Counted from the first letter of the stretch, positions 36,044-45,105 are shown. The stretch is 64,000 bases of DNA from Rhodobacteraceae bacterium HLUCCA08 (GCA_001314655.1 LJSF01000043.1:124001-188000); one strand, 5' to 3'. Notes: generated by a model from the sequence alone, not told the origin. Program-made: numbers and translations.

Positions 36044-37006
36044 ATGACCTTCCGCGCACAGCACCTGCTGGGGATCGAGAAACTCGCCCCGGACGAGATC
36101 ACCACCTGTCTCGACCTGGCCGACCGCTATGCCGAGGACAACCGCAAGGGCCGCGCCCATCGCGATGTCCTCGAGGGGCTGACCCAGATCAACATGTTCT
36201 TCGAGGCCTCGACCCGCACCCAGGCGTCGTTCGAGATCGCCGGCAAGCGGCTGGGCGCCGACGTGATGAACATGGCGATGCAAAGCAGTTCGGTGAAGAA
36301 GGGCGAAACCCTGATCGACACCGCGCTGACGCTGAACGCGATGCGGCCCGACCTGCTGGTGGTGCGGCATCCCAATTCCGGCGCGGTCGACCTGCTGGCG
36401 CAAAAGGTGACCTGCGCGGTGCTGAATGCCGGGGACGGGCGGCACGAACACCCCACCCAGGCGCTGCTCGACGCGCTGACGATCCGCCGCGAAAAGGGCC
36501 GGTTGCACCGGCTGTCGATCGCCATTTGCGGCGATATCGCCCATAGCCGCGTCGCGCGCTCCAACATCCTGCTGCTGGGCAAGATGGAGAACCGGGTGCG
36601 CCTGGTCGGCCCGCCGACGCTGCTGCCCTCGGGGGTGCAGGATTTCGGCGTCGAGGTGTTCCACGACATGCGCGAGGGGCTGCGCGATGTCGACGTGGTG
36701 ATGATGCTGCGGCTGCAGCGCGAACGCATGGATGGGGGGTTCATCCCGTCGGAGCGGGAGTATTTCCACCGCTACGGGCTGGATGCGGAAAAGCTGGCCT
36801 GCGCCAGGGACGACGCCATCGTCATGCATCCCGGCCCGATGAATCGCGGGGTCGAGATCGACGGGACCATCGCCGACGACATCAACCGCTCGGTGATCCA
36901 GGAACAGGTGGAAATGGGCGTCGCCGTGCGCATGGCGGCGATGGACCTGCTGGCCCGCAACCTGCGCGCCCGGCGCGGCGCCGAAGCCGCGGGGGTGATG
37001 GTGTGA
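36044..37006 (+). CDS. pyrB: Aspartate carbamoyltransferase catalytic chain
   Basis: A 320-residue enzyme joining carbamoyl phosphate and aspartate, the first committed step of pyrimidine synthesis. The carbamoyl-phosphate site is [30 protein letters not shown] follows, and the aspartate-binding region has MLRLQRERM. No pyrI is present. The stop overlaps the next GTG start by 4 bases (37003-37006). The operon continues through two membrane proteins to a dihydroorotase-like gene at 38036, which may form a complex with PyrB. Confidence 0.96.
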   Translation: MTFRAQHLLGIEKLAPDEITTCLDLADRYAEDNRKGRAHRDVLEGLTQINMFFEASTRTQASFEIAGKRLGADVMNMAMQSSSVKKGETLIDTALTLNAMRPDLLVVRHPNSGAVDLLAQKVTCAVLNAGDGRHEHPTQALLDALTIRREKGRLHRLSIAICGDIAHSRVARSNILLLGKMENRVRLVGPPTLLPSGVQDFGVEVFHDMREGLRDVDVVMMLRLQRERMDGGFIPSEREYFHRYGLDAEKLACARDDAIVMHPGPMNRGVEIDGTIADDINRSVIQEQVEMGVAVRMAAMDLLARNLRARRGAEAAGVMV

Positions 37007-37575
37007 GCGACGCGCTGGGCATTCCCGCGGGCGCCATCCGGGCGGTCTGGGTCTTTGCCATCGACCTGCCCGAGGGCGAACTGGACGCGTTTCGCCAGGA
37101 AAGCCATACCGAAGGCGGCGACGTGCTCTGGCCCTTGCGCGACGCGCTGGGCGTGACGCGGCTGGACCACGGCCAGGTGGAGGTCTTCGACATCGCCACG
37201 ATCCGCGACTATGGCCTGGCCCGCTATCTGACCGAGGCGAACGGGATGGATGCGGCCTCGGTCGCGCCGGATGCGGCGCGGCTCGATGCGCTGACGGGCG
37301 CGGTCGCGCTGGTGTTCAGCGCAGCATTGCCCGAGGATGTCGCGCGGCTGGACCCGCGCCCGCCGCTGCGGCTGATCGGGCGCTATGCCGAACGCCTCGA
37401 TTTCACGCCGCGGACGGCGCCGGCCAGCGCCACCGCGCGATCGGGGCAGGCCCTGCCGGCCGACCCGCCCGAACCCAAGCGCCCGTCGGACGGGGCGATG
37501 ATGGGCCGGGTCGCCCTGGGGGCGCTGCTGGTGCTGTTCGCCCTTGTGGCCCTGATGATCTGGATCGCCGGATGA
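37003..37575 (+). CDS. Hypothetical membrane-anchored protein of the pyrB operon
   Basis: A 190-residue protein: a soluble N-terminal domain ([20 protein letters not shown], later [20 protein letters not shown]), a Pro-rich linker, and a C-terminal membrane anchor (about 166-188, [19 protein letters not shown]). It starts at GTG within the pyrB stop, and its own stop overlaps the next gene by 4 bases. Cytoplasmic orientation of the soluble part is likely. No family recognised. Similar pyrB-hyp-hyp-pyrC order occurs in Rhodobacterales, as I recall it. Confidence 0.7.
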   Translation: MSDALGIPAGAIRAVWVFAIDLPEGELDAFRQESHTEGGDVLWPLRDALGVTRLDHGQVEVFDIATIRDYGLARYLTEANGMDAASVAPDAARLDALTGAVALVFSAALPEDVARLDPRPPLRLIGRYAERLDFTPRTAPASATARSGQALPADPPEPKRPSDGAMMGRVALGALLVLFALVALMIWIAG

Positions 37576-38006
37576 CCTACGAACTGACCCCGACGGCCGA
37601 GCTGGAGCCGGGCGAGAAGCTGCTGGCCTCGTTCCGGGCCGACCGGGCCACCTATTGGCGCAACATGGCGACGCTGGCGGCGATCGCCATGGCCGCCGGG
37701 ATGGCGATCCTCTGGGCGATCGGCAACCCCCATGTCTGGACCGGCGGGATCGGCGGGCTGGCGGCCATCGCCCTGCGCGGCTGGTACGTGGCCAGTGACG
37801 AAATGGGCGTGCGCTGGGACCTGACCGACCGGCGCCTGATGGGCCCCGGCGGCCGGGTGACGGGGCTGTCCGACATCGCCAAGGTCCGGTCGCTGGGCAG
37901 CGCGGTGCAGGTGGTGACAGTGTCGGGCGACAAGCACCTGATCAAGTACATGGCCGATCCCGCCGCGATCATCGCGCAGATCAACGGCGCCCGGGGCCGG
38001 GCATGA
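37572..38006 (+). CDS. Small membrane protein with PH-like domain (bPH2/DUF304-like)
   Basis: A 144-residue protein with two hydrophobic segments (about 32-48 and 55-71) and a C-terminal strand-rich part, DEMGVRWDLTDRRLMGPGGR then VTGLSDIAKVRSLGSAVQVV. This matches the pattern of bacterial PH-like (DUF304) domains. It starts in the stop of the previous gene (ATGA, 37572-37575). Function unknown; membrane-associated. Confidence 0.65.
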   Translation: MTYELTPTAELEPGEKLLASFRADRATYWRNMATLAAIAMAAGMAILWAIGNPHVWTGGIGGLAAIALRGWYVASDEMGVRWDLTDRRLMGPGGRVTGLSDIAKVRSLGSAVQVVTVSGDKHLIKYMADPAAIIAQINGARGRA

Positions 38007-38035
38007 GCGTCGGTGCCGCCCCGTCAGGAGGATTC

Positions 38036-39313
38036 ATGAAGACCCTGTTCGAGAATGCCCGCCTGATCGACCCCGAGGCCGGGACCGAGGCGCCCGGGCA
38101 CCTGCTGGTGCAGGACGGCCGCATCCTCGACCGGCTGGAGCCGGGGGCCGAGACCGGCGGGATCGAGGCGCGCCGGATCGCCTGCGGCGGCGCCTGCCTG
38201 GCGCCCGGCATCGTCGATATCGGCGTCAAGGTCAGCGAACCGGGCGAGCGGCACAAGGAAAGTTTCGCCAGCGCCGGGCGCGCCGCCCTGGCCGGCGGGG
38301 TCACCACCATCGTCACCCGCCCCGACACCCTGCCCGCGATCGACACGCCCGAGACGCTGGAATTCGTCGCACGCCGGGCCAGCGCCGATGCCGCGGTCAA
38401 CGTGCTGCCCATGGCCGCCCTGACCAAGGGCCGCGACGGCCGCGAGATGACCGAGATCGGGTTCCTGCTGGATGCCGGGGCGGTGGCGTTTTCCGATGCC
38501 GACCGGGTGGTGACGGATACGCGCGTCTTTTCGCGGGCGCTGACCTATGCGAAATCGCTCGGCGCGCTGGTCATCGCCCATGTGCAGGAGCCGGGCCTGT
38601 CCGCCGGCGCCGCCGTGACCAGCGGCAAGTTCGCCTCGTTACGCGGGCTGCCGGGCGTGTCGCCGATGGCGGAACGCATGGCGCTGGACCGTGACATCGC
38701 GCTGCTGGAAATGACCGGCGCGGCCTATCACGCCGACCAGATCACCACCGCCCGCGCCCTGCCGGCGCTGGAGCGGGCCAAGGCCAACGGGCTGGACATC
38801 ACCGCCGGGGTGGGCATCCACCACCTGACGCTGAACGAACTCGACGTGGCCGATTACCGGACCTTCTTCAAGCTCAAGCCGCCCCTGCGGGCCGAAGAGG
38901 ACCGGATGGCGGCGGTCGAGGCGGTCGGATCCGGGCTGATCGACATTATCTGTTCGATGCACACGCCGCAGGACGAGGAAAGCAAGCGGCTGCCCTACGA
39001 AGAGGCGGCCAGCGGCGCGGTGGCCCTGGAAACCCTGCTTCCGGCCGCCCTGCGGCTGGTCCATGCCGGGCAGTTGACCCTGCCGCAGCTGTTTCGCGCC
39101 CTGTCGCTGAACCCCGCCCGGCGCCTGGGGCTGGCCTGCGGGCGGCTGGCCCCGGGGGCGCCGGCCGACCTGGTGCTGTTCGACCCGGAGGCGAGTTTCC
39201 GGCTGGACCGGTTCACGCTGCGATCGAAATCCCGCAACACGCCCTTCGACGGCGCGATCCTGCAAGGCAGCGTGCTGGGCACCTGGGTGGCGGGGGTGCG
39301 GCCCGATGCCTGA
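38036..39313 (+). CDS. pyrC: Dihydroorotase-like protein lacking the metal ligands (PyrC' type)
   Basis: A 425-residue amidohydrolase-fold protein in the pyrB operon. The usual metal motif DxHxH is replaced by DIGVK (D61, G63, K65); another metal histidine is Q235 in YHADQITT; and the catalytic aspartate of the TDHAPH block is M308 in CSMHTPQ. So three of the metal sites are gone, and it is probably catalytically dead. In Pseudomonas a similar inactive PyrC' is needed to assemble PyrB, and that is the likely role here. The ATG at 38036 follows CAGGAGG. A true dihydroorotase must be encoded elsewhere. plsY overlaps the end by 8 bases. Confidence 0.85.
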   Translation: MKTLFENARLIDPEAGTEAPGHLLVQDGRILDRLEPGAETGGIEARRIACGGACLAPGIVDIGVKVSEPGERHKESFASAGRAALAGGVTTIVTRPDTLPAIDTPETLEFVARRASADAAVNVLPMAALTKGRDGREMTEIGFLLDAGAVAFSDADRVVTDTRVFSRALTYAKSLGALVIAHVQEPGLSAGAAVTSGKFASLRGLPGVSPMAERMALDRDIALLEMTGAAYHADQITTARALPALERAKANGLDITAGVGIHHLTLNELDVADYRTFFKLKPPLRAEEDRMAAVEAVGSGLIDIICSMHTPQDEESKRLPYEEAASGAVALETLLPAALRLVHAGQLTLPQLFRALSLNPARRLGLACGRLAPGAPADLVLFDPEASFRLDRFTLRSKSRNTPFDGAILQGSVLGTWVAGVRPDA

Positions 39314-39917
39314 ACTGGGGTCTTCGGGGGCGGTGCTGGGGCTGTGGGCGGTGCTGGGCTACCTGCTGGGTTCGGTGCCGTTCGGGATCGTGATGGCCAA
39401 GGCGTTCGGGCTGGGGGATCTGCGCAGGATCGGATCGGGCAATATCGGCGCCACCAACGTGCTGCGCACCGGCAACAAGCCGGCGGCCTTTCTGACCCTG
39501 CTGCTGGACAGCGGCAAGGGGGCGATCGCGGTGCTGGTGGCGCGGGCGCTGGCGCCCGAGGACGCGGTGCAGGTCGCGGCGCTGGCGGCGTTCCTGGGCC
39601 ATTGCTTTCCGGTCTGGCTGGGGTTTCGGGGCGGCAAGGGGGTGGCGACCTTCCTGGGCACGCTGATCGCGCTGGCCTGGCCGGTCGGGCTCGCGGCCTG
39701 CGCGACCTGGCTGATCGTGGCGGCGGTGTCGCGCTATTCGTCGCTGTCGGCGATGCTGGCGGCGGGGATGAGCCCGGTCTGGGCGGTGCTGCTGGGGCGC
39801 GGCGAGGTGGTGTTCCTGTGCATGGCGCTGGCGGTGCTGATCTATCTGCGCCACTGGGGCAACATCCAGCGCCTGCGCGCCGGCACCGAAAGCCGGATCG
39901 GCGCGCGCAAGGGCTAG
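39306..39917 (+). CDS. plsY: Acyl-phosphate glycerol-3-phosphate acyltransferase
   Basis: A 203-residue polytopic membrane enzyme that acylates glycerol 3-phosphate using acyl-phosphate, the first step of phospholipid synthesis. It shows GYLLGSVPFGIVMAKAFG, RRIGSGNIGATNVLRTGNK, FPVWLGFRGGKGVATFLGT and HWGNIQRLRAGTES. It begins inside the end of the dihydroorotase-like gene (8-base overlap), so it belongs to the pyr operon. A strong hairpin follows at 39936. Confidence 0.95.
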   Translation: MPELGSSGAVLGLWAVLGYLLGSVPFGIVMAKAFGLGDLRRIGSGNIGATNVLRTGNKPAAFLTLLLDSGKGAIAVLVARALAPEDAVQVAALAAFLGHCFPVWLGFRGGKGVATFLGTLIALAWPVGLAACATWLIVAAVSRYSSLSAMLAAGMSPVWAVLLGRGEVVFLCMALAVLIYLRHWGNIQRLRAGTESRIGARKG

Positions 39918-39935
39918 GCCGGCGGGACGCCGCTC

Positions 39936-39957
39936 GCCCCGGGCCGCGGCCCGGGGC
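39936..39957. terminator. Strong palindrome between plsY and the convergent split gene
   Basis: A 10-bp perfect stem, GCCCCGGGCC (39936-39945) with GGCCCGGGGC (39948-39957), and a 2-base spacer. It lies 18 bases after plsY and 22 bases beyond the 3' end of the opposite-strand split gene, well placed as a bidirectional terminator, although without a clear T-run. Confidence 0.5.
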
Positions 39958-39979
39958 ATCGCCCCGCCCGCCGTCCCGG

Positions 39980-40354
39980 TCAGGCGGTGGATGCCTCTTT
40001 CCGTGCGCCGACCCAGATCAGGCCCGCCGCGGCGATCATCAGCAGGCCGATCACCAGGAGCAGGGTCAGCAGCGGATCGCTGGTCAGCGAAAAGACCACC
40101 AGGATCAGCCCAGGGCCCGCGATCATGCCCGCTGCCGCCTCGACGTTGCTGTGGGTCAAGGCGCCGCCGACGATTCAGACGATCGGCAGGCCGAGCGAGA
40201 CCACGATCAGCAGGGCCGATTTCGCCGTCGCGCCGGTATCGCCCGGTTCCGGGGCGACAGCGCCTGCGCCGGCCCCGATGATCGAGACGAAGAACCCGAT
40301 GTTGAGCGCCAGGACCCCCGCGACGATGGCAAGAACCATATCGGTGATATTCAT
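39980..40354 (-). pseudogene. Small membrane protein gene interrupted by an in-frame TGA
   Basis: The frame from the ATG at 40354 encodes MNITDMVLAIVAGVLALNIG and other hydrophobic stretches, then stops at TGA (40177-40175) after 59 residues. If that codon is read through, the same frame continues 64 residues (IVGGALTHSN..., a hydrophobic run LLTLLLVIGLLMIAAAGLIW, end RKEASTA) to TGA at 39982-39980. The continuation is membrane-like and ends naturally, so one 124-residue, three- to four-helix protein was probably intact. A single base change at 40175 (C instead of T) would give Trp. It may be a recent pseudogene, a sequencing error, or two short proteins. Function unknown. Confidence 0.7.
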
Positions 40355-40452
40355 GTGCCTGCTCCAATCCTGCATGTGCAATGCGCTCAAGACTGTCGAG
40401 CCGGGCCAGGGTGGCCAAGCCGTCACGGTCGCCGCGGCCGTCGGGCGCGGTG

Positions 40453-41823
40453 TCAGTAGCTGAACTCGTCGTAGATCCGGCTCAGGTCGCCATTCCAGTC
40501 GCCGTGATAGGCGTCGAGCAATTCGTCCGCCGGGGCCTTGCCGGTGTCCACGCTGTCCTCCAGCGCGTGCAGGAAATGGCGTTCATCCGCGACCATGCCG
40601 CCCAGGCCGGGCCGGGCCCGGGCCTTGAGACCGGCGCGGGCGATGTTCAGCACCTCGCGCGCCAGGTCCTGCATCGACCGGTCGCCGACCACCGCCTGCA
40701 ACCCGTCGACCGAGGCGGCGACGCGCCAGGCGTCGCGGGTTTCGGCATCCCAGCCCCGGACCAGGTCCCAGGCCGCATCCAGCGCACCCTGGTCATAGGT
40801 CAGCCCGGTCCACAGCGCGGGCAGCGCGCAAAGCCGCCGCCACGGGCCGCCGTCGGCGCCGCGCATCTCGATGAATTTCTTGACCCGCGCCTCGGGAAAG
40901 ATCGTGGTCAGGTGGTCGGCCCAGTCCGACAGGGTCGGGGTTTCGCCGGGCAGGGCGGGCAGTTTGCCGTTCAGGAAATCGCGGAACGACTGGCCCAGCG
41001 CGTTGATATAGGTGCCGTCGCGATAGACGAAATACATCGGCACATCGAGCGCGTAGTCGACCCAGGCCTCGAAGCCGAACCCGTCGTCGAAGACAAAGGG
41101 CAGCATGCCGGTGCGGGCCGGGTCCAGGTCGCGCCAGATGCGCGCGCGCCAGGATTTGTGGCCGTTCAGCCCGCCGTCGAAGAAAGGCGAATTGGCGAAC
41201 AGCGCCGTGGCCACCGGCTGCAGCGCCAGGGCCACGCGCATCTTCTGCACCATGTCCGCCTCGGAGCCGAAATCGAGGTTCACCTGCACCGTGCAGGTCC
41301 GGCGCATCATCGCCGTGCCCAGGGTGCCGACGGTCGCCATGTAGCCGTCCATCAGCGCATAGCGGCCCTTGGGCATCAGTGGCATCTGCTCATGGGACCA
41401 GATCGGCGCCGCGCCCAGGCCGATGAAGCCGACGCCGATCTCGTCGGCGATGTCCTTCACCTCGCGCAGGTGTTCGTTCACTTCGTTGCAGGTCTGGTGG
41501 ATGGTTTCCAGCGGCGCGCCGGACAATTCCAGCTGGCCGCCCGGTTCGAGGCTGATATTGGCGCCGTCCTTTTCCAGGCCGATGATGTGCTCGCCCTCGA
41601 ACAGCGGTGTCCAGCCATAGCGAAAGCGCAACCCCTCGAGCACCGCCTTGACCGAGCGTTCGCCGTCATAGGGCAGTGGCAGCAGCGTATCCTTGCAATA
41701 GCCGAACTTCTCGTGCTCGGTGCCGATGCGCCACTCCTGCTTGGGTTTGCAGCCGCCTTCCAGGTATTCGGCCAGTTGTTCGTGCCGCTCGATCGGGCCG
41801 CCGCCGGATTGGGGAATGGACAT
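40453..41823 (-). CDS. gshA: Glutamate--cysteine ligase
   Basis: A 456-residue ligase that makes gamma-glutamylcysteine, the first step to glutathione. It belongs to the plant/alphaproteobacterial type: EWRIGTEHEKFGYCKDTLLP, GANISLEPGGQLELSGAPLE, MMRRTCTVQVNLDFGSEAD and VKKFIEMRGADGGPWRRLCA are conserved. The start is the ATG at 41823; the next gene upstream is 248 bases away. I saw nothing convincing in 41824-42071 beyond ordinary GC-rich sequence. Confidence 0.93.
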   Translation of the reverse strand: MSIPQSGGGPIERHEQLAEYLEGGCKPKQEWRIGTEHEKFGYCKDTLLPLPYDGERSVKAVLEGLRFRYGWTPLFEGEHIIGLEKDGANISLEPGGQLELSGAPLETIHQTCNEVNEHLREVKDIADEIGVGFIGLGAAPIWSHEQMPLMPKGRYALMDGYMATVGTLGTAMMRRTCTVQVNLDFGSEADMVQKMRVALALQPVATALFANSPFFDGGLNGHKSWRARIWRDLDPARTGMLPFVFDDGFGFEAWVDYALDVPMYFVYRDGTYINALGQSFRDFLNGKLPALPGETPTLSDWADHLTTIFPEARVKKFIEMRGADGGPWRRLCALPALWTGLTYDQGALDAAWDLVRGWDAETRDAWRVAASVDGLQAVVGDRSMQDLAREVLNIARAGLKARARPGLGGMVADERHFLHALEDSVDTGKAPADELLDAYHGDWNGDLSRIYDEFSY

Positions 41824-42071
41824 CGGTTGGGCCTTTTCGCCTGACTGCAGAGGCCCCAGAGGTGTCGCGACCGGGCGCCGGTGTCAATGCACGGTGTTCG
41901 TGCGCCAAAGGATCGCGGGCAATGTGACGTCATGGGGTCGAGTAACCCCCATGCGACGACGGTTTGCGATGCCTGTCCGGGTCCAGTTCGCCGCCGGTTT
42001 CGTCGCATGGACCCAAGGCTGCGCAGGCGCGTCGATGGCACCGGGCCCCGCCCCGATCGCGGAGGCCCGGC

Positions 42072-42584
42072 CTAGCGCAATCGCGGGCGCGGCACCTGGT
42101 CGGGCCGGCGCCACAGCAGCGTCGATGTGTCGCCCGGGGCGTTCAGGGCCGACAGCAGCCGTTCGATCCGCAGCCCCGGCAGGGCGGCAAAGACATCGAG
42201 CAGCCGCTCGGCCCCGCGCGCATCGGTGGGGATGTCGAGCATCTCGCCGTTTTCGGCGGTCAGCCGCCAGGCCGGACCATCGGGCAGCAGTTCCAGCCGG
42301 GCCAGCAGATCGAGGTCGGCCACCCCACCCGACAGCGGGCCGAAATAGGCCACCCGGCGTTCGTCGATGGTCACGACGCCCGGCCCCTCGCCGGAGCCGC
42401 GAAACCGCCCCATCTGCAGGCCGGCCAGCGCCAGGGCGCCGCCCAGCAGGATCACGACCCCGCCCAGCCAGACAACCAGGCCGTGGCCGCGCAGCACCAG
42501 CCACAGCCCGAGCCCGGAAATGCCGATGCCGATCAGCGCCTCGCGCCAGCGGTGCAGCTGGGTCCTGAGTTCGGGTCGGATCAT
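42072..42584 (-). CDS. Membrane protein with possible PH-like domain
   Basis: A 170-residue protein with two membrane segments (about 17-30 and 35-55, GIGISGLGLWLVLRGHGLVV) followed by a strand-rich soluble part (GVVTIDERRVAYFGPLSGGV, LTAENGEMLDIPTDARG, ALPGLRIERLLSAL). It starts in the stop of the GNAT gene (ATGA, 42581-42584) and is the last of the rsmE operon. Function unknown; the layout resembles the small PH-like membrane proteins elsewhere in the window. Confidence 0.65.
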   Translation of the reverse strand: MIRPELRTQLHRWREALIGIGISGLGLWLVLRGHGLVVWLGGVVILLGGALALAGLQMGRFRGSGEGPGVVTIDERRVAYFGPLSGGVADLDLLARLELLPDGPAWRLTAENGEMLDIPTDARGAERLLDVFAALPGLRIERLLSALNAPGDTSTLLWRRPDQVPRPRLR

Positions 42585-43408
42585 CGGACGGACTCCGGCA
42601 TGGCGAACAGCACCAGGGCGAAACGGCCGGTTTCCCGGAACCCCAGCGCGCGGTAGGCGCGGATCGCCTGGTCCGACTTGGCGAACAGGATTGCCCGGGG
42701 ATGCTGTCGCGCCGCCTCGGCCAGGTGCAGGCCCAAGGCGGTCCGGGCCAGGTGCCGGCCGCGCAGTTCGGGCGGGGTATAGACGCCGCCAACCTGCACC
42801 GCCTCGGGCAGCATCATGTTGAAGCCCGTCATCGCCACCGGCCGGCCGTCCTGCAACAGGATGCGGTGACTGTCGGTTTCGAGACAGCTTTCGATATCGG
42901 CGCGGGCGGTCGGGGCGATCCGGTCGGCGGGGGTGCCCAGAACCTCGGCGTGATAGGCCATGCGCCAGGCCAGCGCGGTGTCGCGCCAAGCGGCCAGGGG
43001 CGCCAGCGTCATGCCCGGTGCCGCATCATGGCCGAACCCGCGCAGGGGCCGCGCGAACAGCCGCTCTTGCGCATCCAGATTGGTCGGGGCCGCGATCAGC
43101 CCGCAGGCCCGCCGGGCGGCCTCGACCTGGTCACCGGCGCCGATGAAACCGCGCAGCTTTGCCCCGCGCAGGATGCGGGCAAGGTCGGGTCCCGCGCCGT
43201 CGGGCAGCTGCGGCATCACGATGCCCTCGGTGGACAGCGCCACGACGCCTGCCATGTCTCCGGCGATCCAGAACCGCATGGCGCGGGGCGCGGTCCCGCC
43301 ACAGGGCCCGTAACGGCGCAGGTTGCCGAGCAGGAACATGGAACTGTCGAGGCGGTCGCGCAGGAACCTGTCGATATCCGGCTGGTCGGCAGGACGGGCC
43401 GGGCGCAT
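42581..43408 (-). CDS. GNAT-family N-acetyltransferase
   Basis: A 275-residue protein with an N-terminal half (MRPARPADQPDIDRFLRDRL onwards) of GNAT-like character and a C-terminal GNAT domain with the acetyl-CoA loop VGGVYTPPELRGRHLARTAL and ILFAKSDQAIRAYRALGF. Substrate unknown. The start at 43408 overlaps the rsmE stop by one base (TGATG); GTG at 43411 is an alternative. It is the middle gene of the rsmE operon. Confidence 0.8.
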   Translation of the reverse strand: MRPARPADQPDIDRFLRDRLDSSMFLLGNLRRYGPCGGTAPRAMRFWIAGDMAGVVALSTEGIVMPQLPDGAGPDLARILRGAKLRGFIGAGDQVEAARRACGLIAAPTNLDAQERLFARPLRGFGHDAAPGMTLAPLAAWRDTALAWRMAYHAEVLGTPADRIAPTARADIESCLETDSHRILLQDGRPVAMTGFNMMLPEAVQVGGVYTPPELRGRHLARTALGLHLAEAARQHPRAILFAKSDQAIRAYRALGFRETGRFALVLFAMPESVR

Positions 43409-44127
43409 CACCAATCCCCCAGGGCGGATTGCCACAGCGTCAGCGCGGCGATCGCGGCGGTTTCGGCGCGCAGGATCCGCGGGCCCAGGCTGACCGGATG
43501 GGCGACAGGCAGGGCGCGCAACCTTTCGCGCTCGGCATCCGAAAACCCGCCCTCGGGCCCGATCAGAACCGCCCAGGGTCCGCGTGGCAGCCCGGCCAGC
43601 GACGAGGCAGCGCCGAGGAGGCTTTCGTCGCAGAACAGGATCCGCCGGTCCGCGTCCCAATTGTCCAGCAGCGCGGACAGCCGCGCGCTGTCGTCCACCT
43701 GCGGCACCCAGGTGATGCCGCATTGTTCGGCCGCCTCGATCGCATGGGCGCGCTGCTTGTCGGCGCGCCAGCGCTCGGCGCGGGTGAACTCGGTCAGCAC
43801 CGGCCGGATCCGGGCGACGCCCAGTTCGACCGCCTTTTCGACGATGATGTCGGTGCGCTGCTTGCGGATCGGCGCGAACATGAGCCACAGGTCCGGCGGC
43901 GCGCCCTGGTCGCGGGTCCGTGCGACACAGCCCAGCGCGCCGCCGCGCTTGCCGGCCTCGATCACCTCGGCCCGCCATTCGCCGTCGCGGCCGTTGAACA
44001 GCATGACCGGATCGCCGACCCCCATCCGCAATACGCCGAACAGGTAATGCGCCTGGCCCCGGTCCAGTGGAACCGGTTGTCCCGGACCCAGCGGGTGCTC
44101 TACATGAAGGCGCTGAAGCTGCGACAT
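43408..44127 (-). CDS. rsmE: 16S rRNA (uracil(1498)-N3)-methyltransferase
   Basis: A 239-residue SPOUT-fold methyltransferase acting on U1498 of 16S rRNA. Conserved blocks are PIRKQRTDIIVEKAVELGV, IRPVLTEFTRAERW, AIEAAEQCGITWVP, and the knot region AVLIGPEGGFSDAERERL with SLGPRILRAETAAIAAL. The ATG at 44127 gives the usual N terminus; another lies at 44139. ubiA starts on the other strand only 12 bases away. Confidence 0.93.
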   Translation of the reverse strand: MSQLQRLHVEHPLGPGQPVPLDRGQAHYLFGVLRMGVGDPVMLFNGRDGEWRAEVIEAGKRGGALGCVARTRDQGAPPDLWLMFAPIRKQRTDIIVEKAVELGVARIRPVLTEFTRAERWRADKQRAHAIEAAEQCGITWVPQVDDSARLSALLDNWDADRRILFCDESLLGAASSLAGLPRGPWAVLIGPEGGFSDAERERLRALPVAHPVSLGPRILRAETAAIAALTLWQSALGDW

Positions 44128-44139
44128 GAGGCGGACCAT

Positions 44140-45105
44140 ATGACCGGGACAACCGAAGGGCCAGAGCCGGCGGGGCAGGTCGCCGACGCGGTGCCGGACA
44201 ATTGGGTCGACCGGCGCGCGCCGGCGCCCTGGAGGCCCTATCTGCGGCTGTCCCGGATCGACCGGCCGATCGGCACCTGGCTGCTGCTTCTGCCCTGCTG
44301 GTGGGGCCTGGCGCTGGCGATATTGTGGACCGGGCAGCCGCGCTGGTTCGACCTGTGGATCGCCGCCGGCTGTGGCATCGGCGCGGTGCTGATGCGCGGC
44401 GCCGGTTGCACCTGGAACGACATCACCGATCGCGACATCGACGGCGCGGTCGCGCGCACCCGGTCGCGGCCGATCCCCTCGGGCGCCGTCGGCGTGGTCC
44501 AGGCGCTGGCCTGGATGGGCGCGCAATGCCTGTTGGCGCTGGCGATCCTGCTGAGCTTCAACGGGCCGGCCATCGCGCTGGGATTCGCCGCGATGATCCC
44601 GGTCGCGATCTATCCTTTCGCCAAGCGGTTCACCTGGTGGCCGCAGGTGTTCCTGGGGCTTGCCTTCAACTGGGGCGCGCTGCTGGCCTGGACGGCGCAT
44701 ACCGGCACGCTGGGCTGGCCGGCGGTGGCGCTGTATCTGGCCGGGATCGCCTGGACGCTGTTCTACGACACGATCTATGCCCACCAGGATGCCGAAGACG
44801 ATGCGCTGATCGGGGTGAAATCCACCGCCCGGCTGTTCGGTGCCCAAAGCCCGGCCTGGCTGCGCCGGTTCCTGGTGGCTTGCGTGGTGCTGTTCGCCCT
44901 GGCGGTGATCGGTGCGGCAATCGGGCGCAACGTGCTGTCGCTGGTGATCGCGCTGGGCGGCCCCTGGGCGATGGGCTGGCACCTGGCCTGGCAGCTTGGC
45001 CGCTTTGACCCGCAGGACAATGACCGATTGCTGACGCTGTTCCGCTCCAATCGCGATGCCGGATTGATCGCCTTGCCGTTTTTCGCCGTCGCGCTGCTGG
45101 TCTGA
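44140..45105 (+). CDS. ubiA: 4-hydroxybenzoate polyprenyltransferase
   Basis: A 321-residue intramembrane prenyltransferase that attaches the side chain to 4-hydroxybenzoate in ubiquinone synthesis. The two Asp-rich sites are present: NDITDRDIDGAVARTRSRP and YDTIYAHQDAEDD. Eight to nine hydrophobic helices. The ATG at 44140 has GAGG upstream; an in-frame ATG at 44104 would overlap rsmE. It uses the side chain made by the synthase at 11922. Confidence 0.95.
   Translation: MTGTTEGPEPAGQVADAVPDNWVDRRAPAPWRPYLRLSRIDRPIGTWLLLLPCWWGLALAILWTGQPRWFDLWIAAGCGIGAVLMRGAGCTWNDITDRDIDGAVARTRSRPIPSGAVGVVQALAWMGAQCLLALAILLSFNGPAIALGFAAMIPVAIYPFAKRFTWWPQVFLGLAFNWGALLAWTAHTGTLGWPAVALYLAGIAWTLFYDTIYAHQDAEDDALIGVKSTARLFGAQSPAWLRRFLVACVVLFALAVIGAAIGRNVLSLVIALGGPWAMGWHLAWQLGRFDPQDNDRLLTLFRSNRDAGLIALPFFAVALLV

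Noticed and set aside
40175-40177. TGA as selenocysteine or readthrough codon
   Set aside because: No selenocysteine insertion-type hairpin or selenoprotein family match is visible next to it; a nonsense change or sequencing error is simpler.
41824-42071. Possible RNA gene or ORF in the 248-base gap upstream of gshA
   Set aside because: No stem-loop set, ribosome site plus ORF, or promoter pair stood out.
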